IMG/VR virus record: IMGVR_UViG_3300043571_000305
Coordinates: 1 to 37,216 of that record
Reading direction: 5' to 3' (one strand)
DNA: 37,216 nucleotides
Source of the DNA: a virus
Below are positions 1 through 4,989 of the stretch, in pieces. A program made the translations under genes and the position numbers. Every line of letters begins with the position of its first letter. Within the stretch, counting starts at the first letter, position 1. The notes under the pieces were generated by a model. It had not been told where the DNA came from and ran no database searches. It worked only from the letters and a program-made list of their open reading frames with translations.

Positions 1-37
1 ACGCGGCCATGTTTGAGAGAAGCGAAAGGCGCGGCTC
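1..37. repeat. left copy of terminal direct repeat
   Basis: These 37 bases recur at 37158-37194 with a single mismatch (position 12 T against A at 37169). The reading frame of the RHH gene entering from the right end continues through this copy without interruption. The simplest reading is a circular molecule whose assembly overlaps itself; a true short terminal redundancy is less likely. Confidence 0.85.
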
Positions 38-80
38 TGCCCCCCCCCCCCCCGCAAAAAGGCATAATAGCTTGATATAA
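1..80 (+). CDS. 3' part of the RHH protein gene that starts at 37019 (junction-spanning)
   Basis: If the ends are joined through the direct repeat, the frame from 37019 continues here to a TAA at 78-80, giving a protein of about 72 aa. The tail passes through a run of 13 C (41-53) read as prolines, so its exact length depends on correct reading of that homopolymer. The stop lies 2 nt before the GTG of the integrase gene, so the two genes look translationally coupled and transcribed together. Confidence 0.6.
   Translation, partial: AAMFERSERRGSAPPPPAKRHNSLI
41..53. repeat. C13 homopolymer
   Basis: Thirteen consecutive C beside the terminal repeat. The other end of the window shows a G-rich run (37195 onward) at the equivalent place, so the sequence just past the repeat disagrees between the two ends. 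This is a typical place for sequencing or assembly error, and it falls inside the last codons of the RHH gene. Confidence 0.8.
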
Positions 81-82
81 AG

Positions 83-1153
83 GTGGATACAGAGACAGTC
101 AAAGTCGGCAATTTTGCAGCCCACCTTTGGCTGGCCTCTGACGGACGCTGGAAATGGCACACCCACAAGGCCGGGCGGCGCGTCCTTTGCACCGCCAAAA
201 ACCTCGACCGCGCCCGCGACAAAGCCCGCGCCCAGCTTAAAGCCATCCGGGTGGGCAAGGCCGACTTGGCCGAGATCACTCCCGCCCTGCTCTCCGAGTT
301 CCAGCAGTGGCGAGCCACGCGGCTGGAATCGCCCAAGGTGTCCGAGGCCGTGACTCGCTACATGGCGCACCTCAACGATCGCAAGGTGCAAGAGACGCGC
401 ATTGTGGCCTCCGACCTTGCTAAGTTTGCCAAGGCCCACCCTTGCCGCATGAGCGAGGTCACTCCCGACCAGATCCGCGACTACCTCGACGGCCTGCCTG
501 TTGGCCCCCGCCGCTACAACAATGTCCGCACCGCGCTTGTCAGCTTCTTTTCGTGGGCGCGCAAGTCGGCGCTCATCCCTGACGGCATGACCGCGCCAGA
601 GCGCACACACACCAAGACCTTGGACACAAAGCCTGTGGCGATCTACACGCCGAAGGAGTTCCGCGCCCTGCTTGCCGCCGCCCCAAGCGAATGGCGACTC
701 GCCCTGGCAATCGGTGGCCTTGCTGGCCTACGCACCGAGGAGATCCAAGGACTGCGATGGGAGGACATCAAGCTCGGCAGAAAGCACATCGAGGTGCGGC
801 CCGAAATCTGTAAGACAAAACGCCGTCGCCTCGTTCCAATCCTGCCCGCTCTCGCCTCATGGATACGCAAGAGCGAACCGCAGCCCGGCGGCATGGTGGC
901 CCCGCAAGACCGCATCGACAACCTTGCCAAGCGGCTTCGTAGAAAAGCAGCCCTGTGGGTGAAGAACGGCTTGAGACATTCTTTTGGAAGTTACCGCTGC
1001 GCGGCGGTTAAAAGCGCGTCCCAAGTGGCTTTGGAAATGGGCAACTCCGAGGCCGTAGTCCGCAAGAACTACCTTGAAATGCAGGAAAGAAAGGCCGCAA
1101 CCGACTGGTTCAAAACTGGTTACTTTCCTGTCTCAAATTCTGTAAGTCGTTGA
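83..1153 (+). CDS. int: phage integrase, tyrosine recombinase
   Basis: 356 aa. Site-specific recombinase expected to join attP at 1163-1182 to a host tRNA gene. The N-terminal half has a SAM-like core-binding domain (about 85-165). The catalytic domain follows: Arg217 in GLAGLRTEEI, a beta-hairpin Lys near 244-246 (CKTKRRR), Arg298 in NGLRHSF and nucleophile Tyr330 in RKNYL. Two usual histidines are replaced by Asn (N295 in the HxxR box, N321 in MGNS), a variant I associate with integrases of Planctomycetes/Verrucomicrobia relatives. The start is GTG, with an AAAGG directly upstream overlapping the start region. The preceding RHH gene ends at 80, suggesting an RHH-int operon. Downstream lies the attP core, only 10 nt past the stop. 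Confidence 0.93.
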   Translation: MDTETVKVGNFAAHLWLASDGRWKWHTHKAGRRVLCTAKNLDRARDKARAQLKAIRVGKADLAEITPALLSEFQQWRATRLESPKVSEAVTRYMAHLNDRKVQETRIVASDLAKFAKAHPCRMSEVTPDQIRDYLDGLPVGPRRYNNVRTALVSFFSWARKSALIPDGMTAPERTHTKTLDTKPVAIYTPKEFRALLAAAPSEWRLALAIGGLAGLRTEEIQGLRWEDIKLGRKHIEVRPEICKTKRRRLVPILPALASWIRKSEPQPGGMVAPQDRIDNLAKRLRRKAALWVKNGLRHSFGSYRCAAVKSASQVALEMGNSEAVVRKNYLEMQERKAATDWFKTGYFPVSNSVSR

Positions 1154-1162
1154 TTTGTAAGA

Positions 1163-1182
1163 TGCCGGCGGAGGGGGTCGAA
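1163..1182 (-). other. attP: attP core: 3' end of a tRNA (T-loop to discriminator base)
   Basis: Read on the minus strand this is TTCGACC-CCCTC-CGCCGGC-A: a 7-nt T-psi-C loop, the 3' strand of the T-stem, the 7-nt 3' strand of an acceptor stem and a discriminator A. The 5' part of a tRNA is absent, so it is a fragment. Temperate phages commonly carry such fragments to rebuild the tRNA after integration, next to int, as here. The host tRNA should begin GCCGGCG and contain GAGGG before the loop; a leucine-type tRNA is possible but unproven. Confidence 0.75.
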
Positions 1183-1201
1183 TCTACACTACTTGGTTTT
1201 T

Positions 1202-1220
1202 ATGGTGCCAAATGGTGCCA
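1202..1220. repeat. tandem ATGGTGCCA, candidate integrase arm sites
   Basis: ATGGTGCCA occurs at 1202-1210 and 1212-1220, a 10-bp (one helical turn) spacing, about 20 bp from the attP core. Short direct repeats in phase beside an att core are the usual form of integrase arm-type or accessory-protein sites. A second matching pair, TGGTTACTTTC, lies on either side of the core at 1117-1127 and 1271-1281. Confidence 0.4.
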
Positions 1221-1411
1221 TCCGACACAGGAAATTGAGAAGATCGGGCGATAACATAGAGTCGGAATAGTGGTTACTTTCTGGTTTCATTTGGCAAAAT
1301 ATTTTCACCCACACGCCACGTTGACCGCAACAGAGTAAAAAAGCCGTAGTGTGGGGGCTTGTGGGGGATTCGCTTCATGGAGTAACCCGGATGTAACCAG
1401 TTTTATATGAC

Positions 1412-1436
1412 TTGACACCCCGTTCGCCCATGCATG
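1412..1436 (+). promoter_or_regulatory. TTGACA-N16-ATG module (phosphoesterase start)
   Basis: TTGACA at 1412-1417 is 16 nt from the ATG at 1434. The start codon is in the 3' part of a palindromic stretch: GTTCGC and GCGAAC flank CATGCATG. It is the only plus-strand copy of the element, and it precedes the only plus-strand gene that follows a long gap. Confidence 0.5.
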
Positions 1437-2252
1437 GCGCGAACAAAGCCCACACGGCCCCGCCTTCTCGTAGTCGTTTCCGATCTGCATTGCGGCAGCA
1501 GCGTTGGGCTAATGCCCCCCGACTCGGAAATCATCGGCGGCAACAAACTCTCGTTCGGAAACAACCACCACCAGGCGTGGCTCTGGGACTGCTGGCAGGA
1601 CGCCCAAAAACAAGTCGCCAAGCTCGCCGGGAACGATCCGCTTTGCTTGCTGGTCAACGGCGATGCCACCGAAGGCATCCACCACCGCAGCCCCGAAGTC
1701 GTTGCCTCGTTGATCGAGCATCATTGCCAAATGGCCGCAGTCGCCTTGAAGCCGTGGGCCGATCGCGCCGTGAAAACCTACGTCACACGCGGCACCGAAT
1801 GCCATACGCACGATGTGGAATCCTATCTCGCCCGTCTGCTCGGCGCGGAAGACGGCAAGGCGCGCGACAAGTGGCTGCTCAACATCGCAGGGTGCCAAGT
1901 GGACGCCGCGCACCACATCGGCACCACGGCCCGCACTTACCTTGAAGCCTCCCTGCTTTCCATTGTGTTGGGCAACGCTCGGCTCAACAGCGTCCGCGCC
2001 GGGCATCCCGTGTCCCAAGTCTATCTCCGCGCCCACCGCCACTGCGGCGGCGTCTATTCGGACGGCTCTGGCCTCATGGCTGTTACGGGCGCTTGGCAGT
2101 TCCTCACCCGCCACGGCCACAAAGTTGTCGGTGATGCTATCCCTCGGCCATCCGTGCTGGTCTTGGATTGGCGCGACAAGCCAGACGGTTCCCTGCCCAC
2201 GCCGCACCATATCTTTTTCAATCCGCCTGCGCCCGAAGTTGCCGAGGTATGA
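1434..2252 (+). CDS. calcineurin-like metallophosphoesterase
   Basis: 272 aa. The metal-binding blocks are in family order: SDLHCG near the N-terminus, NGDATEG, RGTECH (in place of the GNHE/D block), then AHRHCGG. These give a two-metal phosphoesterase, probably acting on nucleic acid or nucleotides; the substrate cannot be told. It overlaps the next gene by ATGA, so the two are translated together. It lies on the far side of attP from int, so in a prophage it would sit at one end, a common place for genes expressed from the lysogen. The start at 1434 is supported by the TTGACA element and by SDLH beginning within 20 residues. Confidence 0.85.
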   Translation: MARTKPTRPRLLVVVSDLHCGSSVGLMPPDSEIIGGNKLSFGNNHHQAWLWDCWQDAQKQVAKLAGNDPLCLLVNGDATEGIHHRSPEVVASLIEHHCQMAAVALKPWADRAVKTYVTRGTECHTHDVESYLARLLGAEDGKARDKWLLNIAGCQVDAAHHIGTTARTYLEASLLSIVLGNARLNSVRAGHPVSQVYLRAHRHCGGVYSDGSGLMAVTGAWQFLTRHGHKVVGDAIPRPSVLVLDWRDKPDGSLPTPHHIFFNPPAPEVAEV

Positions 2253-2506
2253 GCAAAACCAAGGTCACTGCCGAGCAACTTGAGGCAAGCGCGTGGGCAG
2301 CGGCCCTCGCCACGCCAGCCATCGAAGACACGGTGCCCCCGGGCTGGCTTACCTCCCGCGAGCTTGGCGCCAAACTCGGCAAGGCGGGCAGCACCATCGG
2401 CACCCTACTAGCCCGTGCCGTGCGCGAAGGGCGGGCGGAGCGGCAAGAGTTTCGTATTCGCACAGGCTCAGTCACGCGGCCGGTGCCGCACTATCGCTTG
2501 AAATAG
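2249..2506 (+). CDS. small winged-helix-like protein
   Basis: 85 aa, starting at the ATG that overlaps the phosphoesterase stop (ATGA). The middle (about 35-60), WLTSRELGAKLGKAGST, followed by a basic stretch, has the pattern of a helix-turn-helix with a following wing (RAERQEFRIR). It could be a small DNA-binding regulator. A family cannot be named. It forms a three-gene unit with the phosphoesterase and the acetyltransferase. Confidence 0.6.
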   Translation: MSKTKVTAEQLEASAWAAALATPAIEDTVPPGWLTSRELGAKLGKAGSTIGTLLARAVREGRAERQEFRIRTGSVTRPVPHYRLK

Positions 2507-2508
2507 CC

Positions 2509-2931
2509 ATGCGCTACACCATCCGCCGCGAACTGACTCCCGTGGCCGTGCTCCCGCTGGATCAAGAGTGCTTCCCCTCCGACCACCGCCCGGTGCTGGA
2601 AAACTCCTTGTGGTGGGTCGTGTGGCGCGGCACCGAGCCGGTGGGCTACGCGGGTCTGCGCGTCTGCGAGGGCGCGCAAAACAAAGGGCTTGGCTTTCTT
2701 TCGCGGGCTGGCGTGGTTGCCAAGCATCGCGGCAAAGGCTTGCAAAAGCGGCTTGTGCGGGCGCGTGAGGCGGAGGCGCGGGCGTTGGGGCTTACCGAGC
2801 TTGTGACCTATGTGGCACACTGGAATTGCCCGTCGATCAATAGCCTCGTTGCTTGCGGCTATCGGTTCTATCGACCCGCGACAAAGTGGGGCGGGGCGTC
2901 TTCGGTTTATTTGCGAAAGTCGCTGCAATAA
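2509..2931 (+). CDS. GNAT-family N-acetyltransferase
   Basis: 140 aa, the normal size for a single GNAT domain. The acetyl-CoA loop is visible as GVVAKHRGKGLQKRL (the V-x-x-x-x-R-G-x-G-x-x-x-x-L pattern), followed by the usual N-(x)n-S-I-N element NCPSINSLVACGYRFY. It should transfer an acetyl group to an unknown amine. The ATG is 2 nt past the stop of the previous gene. The last gene of the plus-strand unit, it ends in a terminator. As a prophage cargo gene it may modify a host or phage component; in some phages GNATs modify host proteins or tRNA, but nothing here picks between these. Confidence 0.85.
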   Translation: MRYTIRRELTPVAVLPLDQECFPSDHRPVLENSLWWVVWRGTEPVGYAGLRVCEGAQNKGLGFLSRAGVVAKHRGKGLQKRLVRAREAEARALGLTELVTYVAHWNCPSINSLVACGYRFYRPATKWGGASSVYLRKSLQ

Positions 2932-2955
2932 CCTGTCGAAAAATGACAGGTTTCT
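2930..2955 (+). terminator. intrinsic terminator of the plus-strand unit
   Basis: AACCTGTC (2930-2937) and GACAGGTT (2945-2952) form an 8-bp stem with a 7-nt loop, followed by T-rich TTTCTAT. It begins within the acetyltransferase stop codon and separates this unit from the converging lysis genes. Confidence 0.65.
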
Positions 2956-2993
2956 ATACACGTTGGCCGCAACGTGTCGATGGTTTCGACGTA

Positions 2994-3134
2994 TTAAGCC
3001 AGCAGCATAGCCAAACGTCTCACCAAACGCCGCAGGCTGAACCGCCGCGCACGGCGATTCGGACTGATGCGCTCGACGTAGCCAATGCCGCCGCCCACGG
3101 GCGGGTAAACAAAGCCAAGGTCATTGGTTCGCAT
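2994..3134 (-). CDS. small cationic protein next to the endolysin
   Basis: 46 aa. The start is well supported: a full AGGAGG Shine-Dalgarno lies 6 nt before the ATG at 3134, the best in this region. The N-terminal half is glycine-rich (FVYPPVGGGIGY); the C-terminal half is strongly basic and amphipathic (NRRARRFSLRRLVRRLAMLL), with eight arginines among about 20 residues. It follows the M15 endolysin gene by 21 nt and is the last gene of the lysis cassette. The composition resembles membrane-active cationic peptides, so a lysis role is possible. I do not recognise a family, and a nucleic-acid-binding role is the alternative. Confidence 0.6.
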   Translation of the reverse strand: MRTNDLGFVYPPVGGGIGYVERISPNRRARRFSLRRLVRRLAMLLA

Positions 3135-3155
3135 GGTGTTCCTCCTTTCATGTTG

Positions 3156-3761
3156 TTACCCCTGCCAGTCTGCGTTCTTTCCGCGAACGTCCACGTGGCA
3201 AAAGGTCTTGTAGCGGCCAATGCCGCCTTTGAATACGCCCTCCTTCCGCATTTGCGTGAGGATTTTGTGCAAGGTGGCGGGCGAGCCGGAAAGATCAAGC
3301 GCCCCGCCTCGCACGTGGATGCTCGCAGAAGCGCCAGAGATCGCGCGATTATAAGCGGGCGAACGGTATGCCGAGTTAATTCGCAGCGGCTTGCCCAACC
3401 TGTGCCGCGCTTCGTCAGCAACCTTCGTCACGGCCAACAAAGACGGCCACAGGCTGCGTGGCGGGTCGCTGTTGAGTTGCAGCTTGGCATCCCGCGCGCC
3501 CCGGTAAAAAACTTCGTCGGCATCAAAGTAGCGCACGCCATGATCATCGAGCAGTTTTTGGAAGTCGGCTTTGGCTCCGGTGAATGTCTTTCCTTTTTTC
3601 TGCCTCTTTGTGGATGCGCTGGTGCGCGGCGGAAAGGACTTCGGCAAGGTCGGCGACAGACAACTTTCGCACAAGGGCGAGGGCGACTTCTCGCCGATCT
3701 GTTGCAGGCCATTGAGAAATTCCACGAATGAGTGCTTGAACCATGTTTTTAGTGCTTTCAT
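3156..3761 (-). CDS. peptidase M15 endolysin (start uncertain)
   Basis: Up to 201 aa. The C-terminal ~145 residues are an M15 (D-Ala-D-Ala / L-Ala-D-Glu) peptidase domain: YRSPAYNRAISG, then zinc ligands His149 and Asp156 (SIHVRGGALDLSG) and His189 (CHVDVRG). It should cut peptidoglycan peptides during lysis. Residues 1 to about 55 read like an out-of-frame shadow (many Pro, Ser, Cys), while a more protein-like frame covers the same bases at 3544-3744. The true N-terminus is therefore uncertain: an internal start, or a one-base error in the A6 run near 3590, would change it. There is no signal peptide, so a holin would be needed for release. Confidence 0.8.
   Translation of the reverse strand: MKALKTWFKHSFVEFLNGLQQIGEKSPSPLCESCLSPTLPKSFPPRTSASTKRQKKGKTFTGAKADFQKLLDDHGVRYFDADEVFYRGARDAKLQLNSDPPRSLWPSLLAVTKVADEARHRLGKPLRINSAYRSPAYNRAISGASASIHVRGGALDLSGSPATLHKILTQMRKEGVFKGGIGRYKTFCHVDVRGKNADWQG
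3544..3744 (-). CDS. overlapping frame, possibly the real N-terminus of the M15 protein
   Basis: 66 aa. It looks like protein up to about residue 50: a helical segment (REVALALVRKLSVADLAEVL) then HQRIHKEAEKR, after which the sequence loses character. Dropping one A from the A6 run near 3590 would join this segment to the M15 domain in one frame. It may be a small upstream gene ending inside endolysin sequence, or the true N-terminus of the endolysin separated by a frameshift (sequencing or real). The +1 direction does not fit a standard -1 slippery site. Confidence 0.4.
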   Translation of the reverse strand: MVQALIRGISQWPATDRREVALALVRKLSVADLAEVLSAAHQRIHKEAEKRKDIHRSQSRLPKTAR

Positions 3762-3768
3762 CTGCTTG

Positions 3769-3954
3769 TTAAAATTCCACCCGCCCCCGCACTCCGATGA
3801 ACGACAGTCCCCGGCGTCCGATGCGGACGACAGGCTGAATCGAAGTGAGCAAGCGTGTAAGGACGGGGCGCGTGTCAGATGCCTTGGGCTTGGTGAAGAT
3901 TGCGCGCAATGCTTCGCCGTTGATCGTCACGGGATAACGCGGCTCGCGCTTCAT
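3769..3954 (-). CDS. small hypothetical protein of the lysis cassette
   Basis: 61 aa. The start overlaps the stop of the lipoprotein gene (ATGA), a strong sign of coupled translation. The protein is basic, with a C-terminal beta-like stretch (VRIGRRGLSFIGVRGRVEF) and no membrane segment. I do not recognise it. By position between a lipoprotein and an endolysin it could be a lysis accessory, but the sequence itself does not show this. Confidence 0.55.
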   Translation of the reverse strand: MKREPRYPVTINGEALRAIFTKPKASDTRPVLTRLLTSIQPVVRIGRRGLSFIGVRGRVEF

Positions 3955-4169
3955 TCCGGAAGCACAATCTTGTCGGCGTCGATAGCAGCTTGCGTCTCAG
4001 CCGCGCCCCACGGCTTCCAGAACGTCACGAACCAGACTTGCTTGTCGAAGTCAGCCCCGCCCGTGAACTGCCAGCCGCTTTTGCCGAGCGGCAGGCCAGT
4101 GCCGCTCAGTTGAGGCATTGACGCGCAGCCCGCGCAATAAAGCGCCACGAGAGCGGCGATAAGGCGCAT
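3951..4169 (-). CDS. small lipoprotein, spanin-like by position
   Basis: 72 aa with a short lipoprotein signal: basic start (MRL), hydrophobic IAALVALYCAG, then Cys15 in a lipobox-like LYCAGC. The mature part is about 57 aa. Phage outer-membrane spanins (Rz1 type) are similar small lipoproteins next to holin and endolysin, and this one lies directly after the holin-like gene with a 3-nt gap. Rz1 proteins are usually proline-rich, which this is not, and no clear inner-membrane partner is seen. The call is therefore a lipoprotein with a probable envelope or lysis role. Confidence 0.6.
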   Translation of the reverse strand: MRLIAALVALYCAGCASMPQLSGTGLPLGKSGWQFTGGADFDKQVWFVTFWKPWGAAETQAAIDADKIVLPE

Positions 4170-4172
4170 GGC

Positions 4173-4346
4173 CTACTTGTCCCTTCTGAATACTTCCCAG
4201 ACGCCAACGGCGGCAATGACCACGGCGGCGATGGCGGACCATTGGTCCGGGTCCAGCTTCCACCCTGCGGCAGCGGCGAGGGCGGCGAGGCCAGCCCAGG
4301 TGGATTTCTCTTTGAGTTTGCCGAGGGCGGTATTGACGAGGCTCAT
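4173..4346 (-). CDS. holin-like small membrane protein
   Basis: 57 aa. Two hydrophobic segments, TWAGLAALAAAAGW (16-29) and a second at about 38-52 (AIAAVVIAAVGVWEVF), are joined by a short polar turn (KLDPDQ). The C-terminus is charged (RRDK). Size, two-helix layout and position at the head of the lysis cassette fit a holin that permeabilises the inner membrane. A TTGACA element lies 14 nt before the ATG with a CCCC-GCTTT-GGGG hairpin between. The lipoprotein gene follows after 3 nt. Confidence 0.65.
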   Translation of the reverse strand: MSLVNTALGKLKEKSTWAGLAALAAAAGWKLDPDQWSAIAAVVIAAVGVWEVFRRDK

Positions 4347-4366
4347 GCCCCAAAGCGGGGTGTCAA
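4344..4366 (-). promoter_or_regulatory. TTGACA-N14-ATG module (holin start)
   Basis: TTGACA (complement of 4361-4366) is 14 nt before the ATG. The spacer is almost wholly a hairpin, CCCC-GCTTT-GGGG, ending 1 nt before the start codon. Confidence 0.5.
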
Positions 4367-4415
4367 AGCCTGCCTTGTTCGCTATTCGCGAAAGAAAAAC
4401 GCGCTACGATTTCTT

Positions 4416-4646
4416 TTAGGACTGCAACCCCGCCACAGCCTCCGCACTCGCCTCCGCAAAGGTCGCCTGCGGCTGGCCGAAAGACTCCGCTGGTGCGGGT
4501 GTCGGGGATGCGGTCAGTTGCCGCTCAATGGAGGTCGCCACGGGCAATATCTGTGCTGCGGCGTTTAATCCTCCCTGCTTGCAGGCCAGATCAAGACACT
4601 GCATGACCAGCCGCGCCTGTTCCTCTGTCAGCGTCACAGTCTTCAT
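4416..4646 (-). CDS. small hypothetical phage protein
   Basis: 76 aa. The start overlaps the stop of the upstream gene (ATGA). The N-terminal part is regular (TVTLTEEQARLVMQCLDLACKQGG), a beta strand then helices. The C-terminal third is rich in Ala, Pro and Gln. Short proteins of this style (EEQARLVMQCLD...) are common between fibre and lysis genes of phages, but I cannot give a function. Confidence 0.6.
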   Translation of the reverse strand: MKTVTLTEEQARLVMQCLDLACKQGGLNAAAQILPVATSIERQLTASPTPAPAESFGQPQATFAEASAEAVAGLQS

Positions 4647-4984
4647 TGCAGGCTTACAGTCCCGTCTTCGTTGGCAACCATCGGGCGCAGGCCCGCGATT
4701 TCCTCTGGCTCCAGAAAGTCCGCTGCGGTCTTGCCCGCCAGCCCCGCCACTTCGTTAATGTGGCGCACGGATTCGGTGGCCGATCCGAGCAGGAGGTGGG
4801 CGTTGGTTCCCATCGCCGCAAGGATTTCTTCGGGCGTGGCGTCATTATTTTGCCAGAAGTCGCTCCACATTCCCTTGTGCGCTTGCACACGCTGGTCGAG
4901 CTGGCTGTTGATTTTGCCGAGCAGATCAAGCGCGATGCGCTGCGCGGCTGGCGGTTGGGTTGTTGGTAGTGTAATTAGGCTCAT
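4643..4984 (-). CDS. hypothetical protein downstream of the tail fibre
   Basis: 113 aa, mostly helical (IALDLLGKINSQLDQRV; TPEEILAAMGTNAHLLLGSA; SVRHINEVAGLAGK), ending in a short loop-rich region. It starts 5 nt after the fibre stop and overlaps the next gene by ATGA, so it belongs to the fibre-lysis operon. Position suggests a fibre-assembly chaperone or virion accessory; there is no diagnostic motif. Confidence 0.6.
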   Translation of the reverse strand: MSLITLPTTQPPAAQRIALDLLGKINSQLDQRVQAHKGMWSDFWQNNDATPEEILAAMGTNAHLLLGSATESVRHINEVAGLAGKTAADFLEPEEIAGLRPMVANEDGTVSLQ

Positions 4985-4989
4985 AGTTT

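Larger units (their letters stand above)
1154..1433. other. attP intergenic region
   Basis: This 280-bp gap between the integrase and phosphoesterase genes is one of the longest non-coding stretches here. It holds the attP core (1163-1182), the ATGGTGCCA tandem, a second copy of TGGTTACTTTC (1271-1281), a tandem TGTGGGGG (1350-1357 and 1360-1367, again in helical phase), and the TTGACA element before the phosphoesterase. I see no convincing complete sigma-70 promoter and no open reading frame of substance. Confidence 0.7.

Noticed and set aside
1163-1190. Complete tRNA gene
   Set aside because: Only T-loop to discriminator base is present; no D-arm, anticodon arm or 5' acceptor strand can be found.
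3020-3421. 133-codon frame on the minus strand under the endolysin
   Set aside because: Cys/Arg/Ala-rich shadow of the M15 frame; the real small gene in this area is the 46-aa frame with AGGAGG.
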